From the NCBI RefSeq assembly GCF_014649995.1, contig NZ_BMUC01000001.1:902177-966176 (forward strand): a DNA stretch of 64,000 nt, given 5' to 3'. The translations under genes and the position numbers were made by a program. The DNA is from Streptomyces griseoflavus (lineage in GTDB: Bacteria > Actinomycetota > Actinomycetes > Streptomycetales > Streptomycetaceae). Below, in pieces: positions 1-8,432 of this stretch. Every line of letters starts with the position of its first letter. Within the stretch, counting starts at the first letter, position 1. A model generated the notes under the pieces. It saw nothing but the letters and a program-made list of their open reading frames with translations. It ran no database searches and had not been told where the DNA came from.

Positions 1-151
1 GCCGCGCCACAACTTCACCACCCTTCCGCGGATCCGCAGCGAATCCCCGGCGTTCGACCTGCACCACCCGGAGATCGCCGCGCTCGACCAGCTCGAGAAC
101 GCCGGTCACGGTGAGAAGGCCCTCGCTGGTGGCAAGGAGGCCGGCAAGTGA
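1..151 (+). CDS. ctaD: cytochrome c oxidase subunit I, C-terminal end (partial)
   Basis: Only the last ~49 codons are present (reading frame begins at base 2, stop TGA at 149-151). The tail contains [20 protein letters not shown] followed by a charged Ala/Gly/Lys-rich end. A C-terminal tail of this kind is typical of actinobacterial CtaD, the haem aa3 catalytic subunit that reduces O2. Identity rests on this tail and on the ctaF gene that overlaps its stop by 4 bp (GTGA). The catalytic core lies outside the window. Confidence 0.75.
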   Translation, partial: PRHNFTTLPRIRSESPAFDLHHPEIAALDQLENAGHGEKALAGGKEAGK

Positions 152-546
152 GAATCCAGGGCAACCTGTTCATGTGGCTGAGCCTCTTCTTCCTGATCGT
201 CGCCGGTGTCTACGGCGTCTGGTCGAAGGAGCCGGTCGGCACCACCGCCCTCTTCCTGGCGTTCGGCCTGAGCATCATGATCGGCTTCTACCTGGGCTTC
301 ACCGCCCGGCGGGTCGACGTGGGCGCGCAGGACAACAAGGAAGCGGACGTCGCGGACGACTCCGGCGAGGTCGGGTTCTTCAGCCCGCACAGCTGGCAGC
401 CGCTGGCCCTCGCCGTCGGTGGCGCCCTGGCCTTCCTGGGCATCGCGGTCGGCTGGTGGCTGATGTACTTCTCGGCGCCGGTGCTGCTGCTCGGCCTCTG
501 GGGCTGGGTCTTCGAGTACTACCGCGGTGAGAACCGCACCCAGTAA
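148..546 (+). CDS. ctaF: cytochrome c oxidase subunit IV (actinobacterial CtaF)
   Basis: A 132 aa membrane protein. Hydrophobic segments lie at about residues 6-25, 31-52, 84-103 and 104-124, with an acidic loop (about 56-75) between the two pairs. Size and topology match the actinobacterial fourth subunit of the aa3 oxidase. The GTG start overlaps the ctaD stop (GTGA), so the two are translationally coupled. A strong hairpin follows at once, so ctaF closes the ctaC-ctaD-ctaF transcript. The family is specific to actinobacteria and has no catalytic residues of its own; it is thought to support assembly of the bc1-aa3 supercomplex. Confidence 0.92.
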   Translation: MRIQGNLFMWLSLFFLIVAGVYGVWSKEPVGTTALFLAFGLSIMIGFYLGFTARRVDVGAQDNKEADVADDSGEVGFFSPHSWQPLALAVGGALAFLGIAVGWWLMYFSAPVLLLGLWGWVFEYYRGENRTQ

Positions 547-564
547 CACGCGCCACGGCACTTC

Positions 565-607
565 GGGGCCCGGACACTCCGCCAGGAGCGTCCGGGCCCC
601 CGCTTTT
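565..607 (+). terminator. intrinsic terminator after ctaF
   Basis: An 11 bp perfect inverted repeat (565-575 with 590-600, GGGGCCCGGAC) is followed by CGCTTTT. It lies 19 bp downstream of the ctaF stop and ends the cta transcript. Confidence 0.85.
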
Positions 608-662
608 GCCCCGCGCCTCACCCGTTCGGGCCGTCCAGTGAGCCGACGCGGGCCCGGCTTCC

Positions 663-668
663 TAGCGT
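663..668 (+). promoter_or_regulatory. -10 box (TAGCGT) of a leaderless promoter
   Basis: TAGCGT ends 6 nt before the ATG at 675, which places the expected transcription start on the A of the ATG. No Shine-Dalgarno sequence precedes the gene. No convincing -35 was seen. Confidence 0.55.
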
Positions 669-674
669 GGGGCC

Positions 675-1949
675 ATGAGACAGACAGAGTCCCCCCGTGG
701 CGCGGGCGCCGGCCGGAGCCGCCTCGCCGGCTGCGCGCTGCTGGTGATCGCCCTGGGCGCGGGCGTCACCGGCTGCTCCTCCGACGGCAGCCCGCTGTCC
801 GCCGAGCCGTACGACGCGACGGACCAGATCTCCTTCGTCGGGGTCGACGAGGGCAAGCCCACCGACCCCGACAAGCCCCTGGAAGTGGTCGCCGAGGATT
901 CCGACGGCCGCATCACGGACGTCACCGCCGTGGACGCCTCAGGACGCCACGTGACGGGCGAACTGGCCGCCGACGGCAGCCGGTGGCACAGCACCTCGCC
1001 GCTGGCCGCGGACGCCCAGTACACGGTCCGGGTGAGCACCGAGGACGAGGACGGCGCCCCCGGCCGCAAGGTCATCACCTTCACCACCGGCCGGCCCACC
1101 TCCGCCAAGCGCCTGGACGTCGCCCTCGGACCCCGGGCGGGCACCTATGGCGTCGGCCAGCCCCTCACCGCCGAGCTGAACGAACCGGTCAGCGACCGGG
1201 CCCAGCGGGCCGTCGTGGAACGCTCCCTCAAGGTCGACTCCACGCCCGCCGTGACCGGCTCCTGGCACTGGGTCGACGACAAGAAGCTGCACTACCGCCC
1301 GAAGGAGTACTGGCCCGCCCACGCCACCATCCGGGTCCGCAGCACCCTGGAGGGCATCAAGGTCGGCGACCGCCTCCGGGGCAGCGCCACCGCGCCGCTC
1401 ACCATCCGCACCGGTGACCGCGTGACGGTCCTCACCGACGCCGCCGCGCACCGCCTGACGGTCTACAAGAACGGCGAGGAGATCAAGCAGATCCCCGTCA
1501 CCACCGGCAAGCCCGGCTTCGAGACCCGCAACGGCGTCAAGGTGGTCCTCGCCAAGGAACCCCTCGTACGCATGCGCAGCAGCACCGTGGGCATCGCCGA
1601 GGGCTCCTCGGAGTCGTACGACATGGACGTCCAGTGGGCCACCCGGGTGACGTGGAGCGGCGAATACGTGCACGCCGCCCCGTGGTCCGTCGGCTCCCAG
1701 GGCTCCGACAACGTCAGCCACGGCTGCGTGGGCATGAACACCGCCAACGCGCAGTGGTTCTTCGACACCGTGCGCGAGGGCGACGTCGTGGAGGTCGTCA
1801 ACTCGGCCGGCGACACGATGGAACCCTTCGGCAACGGCTACGGCGACTGGAACCTCGACTGGGCCAAGTGGCAGGCCGGCAGCGCGCTGACGAGCCCCGC
1901 GCCCCAGGGCTCCGGCGAGCGGGCACGCCTCCGGCCGACGGCCGTGTAG
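675..1949 (+). CDS. L,D-transpeptidase lipoprotein (Ig-like plus YkuD domains)
   Basis: 424 aa. The signal peptide carries a lipobox (VTGC, Cys about 34), so the protein should be lipid-anchored outside the membrane. Residues about 55-260 form Ig-like beta modules as in mycobacterial LdtMt2-type enzymes. The YkuD catalytic domain occupies about 255-400 and has the motif SHGCVGM with nucleophile Cys351 and His349. The enzyme should form 3-3 cross-links in peptidoglycan, or attach proteins, using a tetrapeptide donor. It stands alone between ctaF and a divergently read gene and appears leaderless. The short tail after the catalytic domain (about 400-424) is low complexity. Confidence 0.9.
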   Translation: MRQTESPRGAGAGRSRLAGCALLVIALGAGVTGCSSDGSPLSAEPYDATDQISFVGVDEGKPTDPDKPLEVVAEDSDGRITDVTAVDASGRHVTGELAADGSRWHSTSPLAADAQYTVRVSTEDEDGAPGRKVITFTTGRPTSAKRLDVALGPRAGTYGVGQPLTAELNEPVSDRAQRAVVERSLKVDSTPAVTGSWHWVDDKKLHYRPKEYWPAHATIRVRSTLEGIKVGDRLRGSATAPLTIRTGDRVTVLTDAAAHRLTVYKNGEEIKQIPVTTGKPGFETRNGVKVVLAKEPLVRMRSSTVGIAEGSSESYDMDVQWATRVTWSGEYVHAAPWSVGSQGSDNVSHGCVGMNTANAQWFFDTVREGDVVEVVNSAGDTMEPFGNGYGDWNLDWAKWQAGSALTSPAPQGSGERARLRPTAV

Positions 1950-1978
1950 CGCCCCGGAAGGGGCGCGGGGAGCCGCGC
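1949..1978 (+). terminator. terminator hairpin containing a dispersed Streptomyces palindrome
   Basis: Two alternative stems overlap. One is GCGCCCC/GGGGCGC (1949-1955 with 1960-1966) with a GGAA loop. The other is GCGCGG/CCGCGC (1963-1968 with 1973-1978). The second belongs to the pattern GGGGCGCGGGGAnCCGCGCGA, which recurs at 19094-19116. It sits in the convergent gap after the L,D-transpeptidase gene. Confidence 0.6.
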
Positions 1979-2028
1979 GAACGACCCCCACCGGCCGGCC
2001 GCCGCCGAAACGGGCGGGACCGACGGCG

Positions 2029-2433
2029 TCAGGAGGCGCTCTGCAACCGCTTCTGCCGCAGCAGCGCGGCCAGCGCGGACGCGAACTCCACCGGCTCGAC
2101 CGGCAGGGTCACCGCGGCCTCCGCCCGGCTCCAGGTCGCCAGCCAGGCGTCCTGCGGCCGCGCGATCAGCAGCAGCACCGGCGGGCAGTTGAACACCTCG
2201 TCCTTGATCTGCCGGCACAGCCCCATGCCGCCCATGGGCACGGCCTCGCCGTCGAACACGCACACGTCGATGCCGCCCCGGTCCAGCTCCGTGAGCACGG
2301 CCGCCTGGGTCGCGCACTCCACGAACTCCACTACGGGCACGTCGGGGGCCGGCCGCCGGCCGGTGGCGAGCCGCACCTGCTCCCGGGTGTTGGCGTCGTC
2401 GCTGTAGACCAGCACCGTGGCGGTCGCCTGCAT
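2029..2433 (-). CDS. response-regulator-like stand-alone receiver domain, probably atypical
   Basis: 134 aa and nothing beyond one receiver-type fold. The N-terminus has the acidic pair ([10 protein letters not shown], residues about 11-12), and VCVFDGEA around residue 61 supplies a phospho-acceptor-like Asp. The conserved Thr/Ser is replaced (LLIARP) and the Lys of the usual KP motif is missing (TLPVEPVEF), so normal phosphorylation signalling is doubtful. There is no output domain. A good RBS (GTGGAGGA) lies before the ATG. It is divergent from ctaE with a 226 bp gap. The proximity to oxidase genes is suggestive only; no target can be named. Confidence 0.75.
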   Translation of the reverse strand: MQATATVLVYSDDANTREQVRLATGRRPAPDVPVVEFVECATQAAVLTELDRGGIDVCVFDGEAVPMGGMGLCRQIKDEVFNCPPVLLLIARPQDAWLATWSRAEAAVTLPVEPVEFASALAALLRQKRLQSAS

Positions 2434-2643
2434 TGTTCCTCCACGCGTAAGAGAGAGGGCACGGCTCTGTCGGGAACTTCGGGTACCGATGGCGCGGATG
2501 CTACCCCCTCGGACCGCCTGTCAACACTGGTTCGGACACGGCTTCGAAGGGGCCCCGACGGGGCTCCGGGTGGGCCATCCGGGCAGTCCAGGACGGGGGA
2601 ACACACCGAACGGCACCCCCGGGAGTGAGGGCGGGATAAGCGA

Positions 2644-2658
2644 CCGACATAATGTCGG
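2644..2658 (+). promoter_or_regulatory. ctaE leaderless promoter with palindrome over the -10 box
   Basis: CATAAT (2648-2653) ends 6 nt before the GTG of ctaE, which has no RBS. The -10 sits inside a perfect inverted repeat, CCGACAT-A-ATGTCGG (2644-2658). A repressor bound here would cover both the -10 box and the start codon. Confidence 0.5.
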
Positions 2659-2659
2659 C

Positions 2660-3271
2660 GTGGCGACAGCAACGACAGTAGATACCGGGCACGCGCACCC
2701 GTCGGTCAACCGACCGAACCTCACCAGCGTCGGAACCATCATCTGGCTGAGTTCCGAGCTGATGTTCTTCGCGGCCCTCTTCGCGATGTACTTCACCCTG
2801 CGATCGGTGACCGGACCCGACTTCTGGTCGGAGAAGGCCGACCTCCTGAACTTCCCGTTCTCGGCGGCGAACACCACGATCCTCGTGCTCTCCTCCCTCA
2901 CCTGCCAGCTCGGCGTCTTCGCCGCCGAGCGCGGTGACGTGAAGAAGCTCCGGATGTGGTTCATCGTCACCTTCATCATGGGTGCGGTCTTCATCGGAGG
3001 ACAGGTCCTCGAGTACACCGAGCTGGTCAAGCACTACGGCCTGTCTCTCTCCTCCGACGCCTACGGCTCGGCCTTCTACCTGACCACCGGCTTCCACGGC
3101 CTGCATGTGCTGGGCGGACTCTTCGCCTTCCTGCTGGTCCTGGGCCGGACCTACGCGGCACGGAGGTTCACTCACGAGCAGGCGACAGCGGCCATCGTCG
3201 TGTCCTATTACTGGCACTTCGTCGACGTCGTCTGGATCGGCCTCTTTGCCACGATCTACATGATCAAGTAG
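2660..3271 (+). CDS. ctaE: cytochrome c oxidase subunit III
   Basis: 203 aa starting from the GTG that begins [10 protein letters not shown]. The in-frame ORF extends further upstream, but that part has no RBS and no family similarity. Five membrane helices are expected. [15 protein letters not shown] (helix 1, with the family Glu) and [19 protein letters not shown] (last helix) are CtaE hallmarks. It is a subunit of the aa3 oxidase in the plasma membrane. It heads the ctaE-qcrC-qcrA-qcrB cluster, as in mycobacteria, where the bc1 and aa3 complexes form one supercomplex. Regulation may act through the palindrome over its -10 box. Confidence 0.95.
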   Translation: MATATTVDTGHAHPSVNRPNLTSVGTIIWLSSELMFFAALFAMYFTLRSVTGPDFWSEKADLLNFPFSAANTTILVLSSLTCQLGVFAAERGDVKKLRMWFIVTFIMGAVFIGGQVLEYTELVKHYGLSLSSDAYGSAFYLTTGFHGLHVLGGLFAFLLVLGRTYAARRFTHEQATAAIVVSYYWHFVDVVWIGLFATIYMIK

Positions 3272-3350
3272 CAGGGCCCACAGCCTCGCGCGCGAAGCCG
3301 CGCACCAACCAGAAGCATCGACGCAGAAGATCCTGACACCGGGGTAATCC

Positions 3351-4163
3351 GTGAAAAAGCTCTCCGCACGACGACGCCACCCGCTGGCGGCGCTCGTCGT
3401 CCTACTCCTCGCCCTGGCGTGCACCGGGGGGCTCTACGCCGTGTTCGCACCCGCGGACAAGGCGCAGGCCGACGAAACCGCCCAGTCCCTCACCATCGAG
3501 GAGGGCAAGAAGCTCTACGCGGTCGGCTGCGCCAGCTGCCACGGCACCGGCGGTCAGGGCACCTCCGACGGTCCGAGCCTGGTGGGCGTGGGCGCCGCCG
3601 CGGTCGACTTCCAGGTGAGCACCGGCCGTATGCCGGCCGCCACCTCGCAGGCCGCCCAGCTGCCCGACAAGCCGGCCGTCTACTCGCAGGCCGAGATCGA
3701 CCAGCTGGCCGCGTACATCGCCTCCCTGGGCGCCGGTCCGGCGATCCCCACCGAGGAGCAGTACGGCCCCGAGGGTGCCGACATCGCCAAGGGCGGTGAA
3801 CTGTTCCGCAACAACTGCGCGCAGTGCCACAACTTCACCGGCAAGGGCGGCGCGCTCACGCACGGCAAGTACGCCCCGGACCTCGAGGACGTCGCACCGA
3901 AGCACATCTACGAGGCCATGCTCACGGGCCCGCAGAACATGCCCTCCTTCCCGGACAGCACGCTGTCCGAGCAGAACAAGAAGGACATCATCGCGTACCT
4001 GGACACGGTCAACAGCTCCGAGTCCAAGAGCCCCGGTGGTCTCGCGCTCGGCGGATTCGGTCCGGTCTCGGAGGGTCTGTTCGCGTGGGTCTTCGGACTC
4101 GGCGCGCTGATCGCGGTCGCCGTCTGGGTCGCCGCTCGGACCGCAAAGGCCAAGAAGTCATGA
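3351..4163 (+). CDS. qcrC: cytochrome bc1 complex, dihaem cytochrome c subunit
   Basis: 270 aa from a GTG start. An N-terminal signal or anchor (about 10-33) is followed by two c-type haem sites, CASCH (60-64) and CAQCH (156-160). Likely distal Met ligands are at GRMP (94) and NMPSF (197). A C-terminal helix (about 239-261) anchors the protein. The dihaem architecture is the actinobacterial form, which passes electrons directly from bc1 to the aa3 oxidase without a soluble cytochrome c. The gene lies 79 bp after ctaE and overlaps qcrA by ATGA. Confidence 0.96.
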   Translation: MKKLSARRRHPLAALVVLLLALACTGGLYAVFAPADKAQADETAQSLTIEEGKKLYAVGCASCHGTGGQGTSDGPSLVGVGAAAVDFQVSTGRMPAATSQAAQLPDKPAVYSQAEIDQLAAYIASLGAGPAIPTEEQYGPEGADIAKGGELFRNNCAQCHNFTGKGGALTHGKYAPDLEDVAPKHIYEAMLTGPQNMPSFPDSTLSEQNKKDIIAYLDTVNSSESKSPGGLALGGFGPVSEGLFAWVFGLGALIAVAVWVAARTAKAKKS

Positions 4164-5218
4164 GTAGCCAAGACATTCCAGAAGAGAACCTGCCCGCAGC
4201 GCAGGACACCACCGCCGGTGCGGTGAAGCTCGCGGACGAGAAGAACCCCTTCGCCGACCCGGGCCTGCCGCCGCACGAGCCGCGGATCCAGGACCTCGAC
4301 GAGCGGGCCGCCAAGCGGTCCGAGCGCACGGTCGCCCTGCTGTTCACGCTGTCGATGCTGGCCACCGTCGGCTTCATCGTCTCGTTCGTGACCATCCCGG
4401 TCGACCAGTCCGTCTACATCTTCATGCTCGGTCACATCAGCGCGCTGAACTTCGCGCTCGGTATGACCCTCGGTGTCGCGCTGTTCGCCATCGGCGCCGG
4501 CGCGGTCCACTGGGCCCGCACGCTGATGTCGGACCACGAGATCGCCGACGAGCGTCACCCGATCGAGGCCTCCCCGGAGGTCAAGGCGAAGGTCATGGAC
4601 GACTTCCGCCAGGGTGCCAAGGAGTCGGTGCTCGGCCGCCGGAAGCTGATCCGCAACACGATGTTCGGCGCCCTCGCGCTGTTCCCGCTCTCCGGAGTGG
4701 TGCTGCTGCGCGACCTCGGACCGCTGCCCGGGACCAAGCTGCGCGAGACCGCGTGGTCCAAGGGCAAGCTGCTGGTCAACATGAACACGAACGAGCCGCT
4801 GCGGCCGTCCGACATCATCGTGGGCTCGCTCACCTTCGCCCAGCCCGAGGGTCTCGACCCGCACGAGCACGGCTTCATGACCGAGATCGCGAAGGCCGCC
4901 CTGATGCTCGTCCGCATCCAGCCGGACGACATCAAGGACAAGCAGTCGCTGGAGTGGTCGCACGAGGGGATCCTCGCCTACTCGAAGATCTGCACCCACG
5001 TCGGTTGCCCGATCTCCCTGTACGAGCAGCAGACGCACCACGCGCTCTGCCCCTGTCACCAGTCCACCTTCGACCTCTCCGACGGTGCCAAGGTGATCTT
5101 CGGTCCCGCCGGTCACGCCCTGCCGCAGCTGCGCATCGGCGTGAACGACGAGGGCTACCTCGAAGCGCTCGGCGACTTCGACGAGCCCGTCGGTCCTGCC
5201 TTCTGGGAGCGCGGATGA
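4160..5218 (+). CDS. qcrA: cytochrome bc1 complex Rieske iron-sulfur subunit
   Basis: 352 aa from the ATG that overlaps the qcrC stop (ATGA). There is a long charged N-terminus and then three hydrophobic segments. The third is preceded by GRR (Arg160-Arg161), the twin-arginine signal that in Streptomyces QcrA drives Tat insertion of the last helix. The Rieske domain has CTHVGC (278-283) and CPCHQ (297-301). Cys278, His280, Cys297 and His300 should bind [2Fe-2S], and Cys283-Cys299 should form the disulfide. It oxidises menaquinol at the outer face. It is coupled to qcrB by a second ATGA. Confidence 0.97.
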   Translation: MSSQDIPEENLPAAQDTTAGAVKLADEKNPFADPGLPPHEPRIQDLDERAAKRSERTVALLFTLSMLATVGFIVSFVTIPVDQSVYIFMLGHISALNFALGMTLGVALFAIGAGAVHWARTLMSDHEIADERHPIEASPEVKAKVMDDFRQGAKESVLGRRKLIRNTMFGALALFPLSGVVLLRDLGPLPGTKLRETAWSKGKLLVNMNTNEPLRPSDIIVGSLTFAQPEGLDPHEHGFMTEIAKAALMLVRIQPDDIKDKQSLEWSHEGILAYSKICTHVGCPISLYEQQTHHALCPCHQSTFDLSDGAKVIFGPAGHALPQLRIGVNDEGYLEALGDFDEPVGPAFWERG

Positions 5219-6852
5219 GTACTACGACGACCCCCGAGTCCCGCTCGCGCGGGAAGGCACCGGCCGGCGAAAAGGTCGCCGACTGGGCCGACGGCCGGCT
5301 GGGGATCTACTCCCTGGCCAAGGCCAACATGCGGAAGATCTTCCCCGACCACTGGTCGTTCATGCTGGGTGAGATCTGCCTCTACAGCTTCATCATCATC
5401 ATCCTCACGGGTGTGTACCTGACGCTGTTCTTCCACCCGTCGATGAACGAGGTGGAGTACCACGGCAGTTACATCCCGATGCAGGGCCAGCTGATGAGTG
5501 AGGCCTACAAGTCGACGCTGGACATCAGCTTCGACGTGCGGGGCGGTCTGCTGATCCGGCAGATCCACCACTGGGCCGCGCTGATCTTCCTGGCCGGCAT
5601 GTTCGTGCACATGATGCGCGTGTTCTTCACCGGCGCGTTCCGCAAGCCGCGTGAGATCAACTGGCTGTTCGGCTTCCTGCTGTTCGTCCTCGGCATGTTC
5701 ACCGGTTTCACCGGTTACTCGCTCCCGGACGACCTGCTCTCCGGCACCGGTATCCGCTTCATGGAGGGCGCGGTCCTGTCCGTGCCGATCGTCGGCACGT
5801 ACCTGTCGTTCTTCATCTTCGGCGGCGAGTTCCCCGGCGACGACTTCATCGCCCGGTTCTTCTCGGTCCACGTCCTGCTGCTGCCGGGCATCATGCTCGG
5901 CCTCGTGGTGGCCCACCTGATCCTGGTCTTCTACCACAAGCACACGCAGTTCGCGGGTCCCGGCAAGACCAACAAGAACGTCGTCGGCATGCCGCTGCTG
6001 CCGGTGTACATGGCCAAGGCCGGAGGCTTCTTCTTCCTGGTCTTCGGTGTGCTCGCGGCCCTCTCGGCGATCGCCACGATCAACCCGATCTGGAACATCG
6101 GCCCCTACCGGCCGGACATGGTCTCCACGAACGCCCAGCCCGACTGGTACATGGGCTTCTCCGAGGGCCTGATCCGTGTCATGCCGGGCTGGGAGATCAA
6201 CTTCTGGGGTCACACGCTCGTCCTGGGCGTCTTCATCCCGCTGCTGATCTTCCCGCTGGTCCTGGTCTCGATCGCGGTGTACCCGTTCATCGAGTCCTGG
6301 GTCACCGGCGACAAGCGCGAGCACCACATCCTGGACCGTCCGCGCAACGCCCCGACCCGCACCGCCTTCGGTGTCGCCTGGATCACGTGGTACTTCGTGC
6401 TCCTCGTCGGTGGTGGCAACGACCTGTGGGCCACGCACTTCAACCTGTCGATCAACGCGATCACCTGGTTCGTCCGGATCGGCTTCTTCGTCGCCCCGGT
6501 CGTGGCGTTCGTCGTCACCAAGCGGATCTGCCTCGGCCTCCAGCGCCGGGACAAGGAGAAGGTGCTGCACGGCCGGGAGACGGGCATCATCAAGCGCCTG
6601 CCGCACGGCGAGTTCATCGAGGTCCACGAGCCGCTCAGCCAGGAGCAGCTGCACACCCTCACCGCGCACGAGCAGTACAAGCCGCTCGAACTCGGCCCGG
6701 AGGTCGACGAGAACGGCGTCCGGCGCAAGGTGAAGATGAGCGAGAAGCTGCGCGCCAAGCTCAGCAAGGGCTACTACGGCGGGGAGTCCCAGATTCCGAA
6801 GCCGACCGTCGAGGAGTACAAGGAGATCACGAGCGGCCACGGCCACCACTGA
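5215..6852 (+). CDS. qcrB: cytochrome bc1 complex cytochrome b subunit
   Basis: 545 aa, longer than proteobacterial cytochrome b because of a C-terminal cytoplasmic tail of about 120 residues, as is usual in actinobacteria. Probable haem-b ligands are His118/His132 and His219/His234. The 14- and 15-residue spacing of the pairs resembles the b6f/actinobacterial type. The quinol-site motif is PDWY (309-312) instead of the classical PEWY. The ATG overlaps the qcrA stop (ATGA). It is the last gene of the ctaE-qcrCAB cluster and is followed by a very strong hairpin. Confidence 0.97.
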   Translation: MSTTTTPESRSRGKAPAGEKVADWADGRLGIYSLAKANMRKIFPDHWSFMLGEICLYSFIIIILTGVYLTLFFHPSMNEVEYHGSYIPMQGQLMSEAYKSTLDISFDVRGGLLIRQIHHWAALIFLAGMFVHMMRVFFTGAFRKPREINWLFGFLLFVLGMFTGFTGYSLPDDLLSGTGIRFMEGAVLSVPIVGTYLSFFIFGGEFPGDDFIARFFSVHVLLLPGIMLGLVVAHLILVFYHKHTQFAGPGKTNKNVVGMPLLPVYMAKAGGFFFLVFGVLAALSAIATINPIWNIGPYRPDMVSTNAQPDWYMGFSEGLIRVMPGWEINFWGHTLVLGVFIPLLIFPLVLVSIAVYPFIESWVTGDKREHHILDRPRNAPTRTAFGVAWITWYFVLLVGGGNDLWATHFNLSINAITWFVRIGFFVAPVVAFVVTKRICLGLQRRDKEKVLHGRETGIIKRLPHGEFIEVHEPLSQEQLHTLTAHEQYKPLELGPEVDENGVRRKVKMSEKLRAKLSKGYYGGESQIPKPTVEEYKEITSGHGHH

Positions 6853-6890
6853 TCCACTTACCGCGCCTCGTCCCAGTCGCCACACGACGG

Positions 6891-6929
6891 CGAAGGGCCC
6901 CCGTCCGTTCTGCGGACGGGGGCCCTTCG
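6891..6929 (+). terminator. strong terminator after qcrB
   Basis: A 17 bp perfect inverted repeat (6891-6907 with 6913-6929) with a 5 nt loop lies 38 bp after the qcrB stop. There is no T-tract, which is common for Streptomyces terminators. Confidence 0.85.
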
Positions 6930-6946
6930 GCGTCCCCGGAGCTGGA

Positions 6947-6952
6947 TAGGGT
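6947..6952 (+). promoter_or_regulatory. -10 box (TAGGGT) of the trpD promoter
   Basis: TAGGGT lies about 57 bp before the trpD ATG and directly after the qcrB terminator, giving trpD its own promoter with a short leader that includes the RBS AGGAG. Confidence 0.5.
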
Positions 6953-7008
6953 GGAGTCCGGGGACCCGACCGGTTCCCCGGACTCTTCCACGACCATCAG
7001 GAGCGGCC

Positions 7009-8073
7009 ATGAGCGCTGTGACCCCCGCTGGAGGCGACACCGCGGCGGGCCGCTCCTGGCCCGCCGTGCTGAACGGACTGCTGGACGGCCGGAACCTCTC
7101 CGCCGACGACACCGCCTGGGCGATGGACCTGATCATGCGCGGCGAGGCGACCGACGCGCAGATCGCCGGCTTCGCGGTCTCCCTGCGGGCCAAGGGCGAG
7201 ACCGTCGAGGAGATCGCCGGCTGCGTACGCGCCATGTACGACCACGCCAACGTGATCGAGGTGCCGGGCGCCACCGTCGACATCGTCGGCACCGGCGGGG
7301 ACGGCGCCAAGACGGTCAACATCTCCACGATGTCCTCGATCGTCGTGGCCGGCACCGGCGCGAAGGTCGTCAAGCACGGCAACCGGGCCGCCTCCTCCGC
7401 GTCCGGAGCCTCCGACGTCCTGGAGAAGCTCGGGGTCAACCTGCACCTCACCCCGCGACGGGTCGCCGAGGTCGCCGAGGAGGCGGGGATCACCTTCTGC
7501 TTCGCCGTGAAGTTCCACCCGGCGCTGCGCCACGTGGCCGCCGCACGCGGCCAGCTCGGCATCCGCACGGTGTTCAACTTCCTCGGCCCGCTGTCCAATC
7601 CGGCGCGGGTCAAGGCGCAGGCCGTGGGGGTCGCCGACCCGCGGATGGCGCCCATCATCGCCGGGGTCTTCGCCGGGCGCGGTCACTCCTCGCTGGTGTT
7701 CCGCGGCGACGACGGCCTGGACGAACTGACCACCACCGCCACGTCCAAGGTGTGGGTGGTCCGCGACGGCAAGGTCGACGAGCAGACCTTCGACCCGCGC
7801 GAGGTGGGCATCGAACTGGTGCCGGTGGAGGCCCTGCGCGGCGCGGACGCCTCCTACAACGCGGAGGTCGCCCGCCGGGTGCTGGACGGCGAGACCGGCC
7901 CGGTGCGGGACGCGGTGCTGCTGAACTCGGCGGCGGCGCTGGTCGCCCTGGAGCCGGGCACCGGCACCCTGACGGAGCAGATCCGCGCGGGGATGGCGAA
8001 GGCGGCCGAGTCCATCGACTCGGGGACCGCCAAGCGTGTCCTGGAGCGCTGGGTGGCCGTCAGCAACGCGTAG
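7009..8073 (+). CDS. trpD: anthranilate phosphoribosyltransferase
   Basis: 354 aa, normal length. It transfers the phosphoribosyl group of PRPP to anthranilate, the second step of tryptophan synthesis. The PRPP-binding stretch [16 protein letters not shown] and the anthranilate-site stretch [15 protein letters not shown] are present, plus the N-terminal helical domain (about 15-85). RBS AGGAG lies 7 nt before the ATG. The gene is isolated from trpE (25 kb away in this window) and from other trp genes, a scattered arrangement common in Streptomyces; its place next to qcr genes is also conserved in mycobacteria. No attenuator was seen upstream. Confidence 0.95.
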   Translation: MSAVTPAGGDTAAGRSWPAVLNGLLDGRNLSADDTAWAMDLIMRGEATDAQIAGFAVSLRAKGETVEEIAGCVRAMYDHANVIEVPGATVDIVGTGGDGAKTVNISTMSSIVVAGTGAKVVKHGNRAASSASGASDVLEKLGVNLHLTPRRVAEVAEEAGITFCFAVKFHPALRHVAAARGQLGIRTVFNFLGPLSNPARVKAQAVGVADPRMAPIIAGVFAGRGHSSLVFRGDDGLDELTTTATSKVWVVRDGKVDEQTFDPREVGIELVPVEALRGADASYNAEVARRVLDGETGPVRDAVLLNSAAALVALEPGTGTLTEQIRAGMAKAAESIDSGTAKRVLERWVAVSNA

Positions 8074-8087
8074 CCGCCCGCTGTGCA

Positions 8088-8125
8088 CGATGTCCCGCGA
8101 TCCGGACCAGGGTTGCGGGACATCG
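8088..8125 (+). terminator. terminator after trpD
   Basis: An 11 bp perfect inverted repeat, CGATGTCCCGC/GCGGGACATCG (8088-8098 with 8115-8125), starts 15 bp after the trpD stop. Its right arm overlaps the -35 region of the following promoter. Confidence 0.75.
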
Positions 8126-8142
8126 ATCACTTCACGTAGTTT
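8113..8142 (+). promoter_or_regulatory. promoter of the SAM-IV leader transcript
   Basis: TTGCGG (8113-8118) and TAGTTT (8137-8142) are separated by 18 bp. The predicted start near 8149 is just before the aptamer. Confidence 0.55.
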
Positions 8143-8152
8143 CCTGTCCCAG

Positions 8153-8287
8153 GTCATGAGTGACAGCCATCAGGCCCCGGCCGGCTGTCCGGCAACCCTC
8201 CGTCCGTGGCGGGGTGCCCCGGGTGAGGACCAGGCCGTGGGCAGCGAGGTCCACGGCAAGCGCGGACCCCTCGTACACCAGGGGTCC
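8153..8287 (+). ncRNA. SAM-IV riboswitch (S-adenosylmethionine aptamer)
   Basis: The sequence carries the conserved parts of the SAM-IV class, an actinobacterial relative of SAM-I: GTCATGAGTGACAG at the 5' side, GGCAACCCTCC in the core, GGGGTGCCCCGGGTGA and GACCAGG. It is followed by the stem GGACCCCT/AGGGGTCC (8264-8271 with 8280-8287), a candidate expression-platform hairpin. The remaining leader to the aminotransferase ATG (8433) is about 145 nt. It contains a short possible ORF with its own RBS and a pyrimidine-rich tract, but no other gene. Confidence 0.75.
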
Positions 8288-8307
8288 TGGTCGTCGAGGA
8301 GCCTCCC

Positions 8308-8328
8308 GTGAGCAAGCGAATGCGTTAG
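8308..8328 (+). CDS. possible six-codon leader ORF after the SAM-IV aptamer
   Basis: GTG-AGC-AAG-CGA-ATG-CGT-TAG encodes MSKRMR. It is preceded by GAGGAG (8296-8301) at good spacing, a better RBS than that of the aminotransferase downstream. It lies between the riboswitch and the annotated gene. It may be a regulatory leader ORF, the stub of a lost gene once controlled by the riboswitch, or chance. Translation is not proven. Confidence 0.3.
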   Translation: MSKRMR

Positions 8329-8432
8329 GGCCGCCGAGCCCCGCCTCCGCGCACCCTCCTTCCTCTTCCCTTCCGCGCTCGAGCGTCGTCCGCTCGCGCG
8401 GGGGTTCCGCCTGCCTCACCGGGAGTTCCGCC

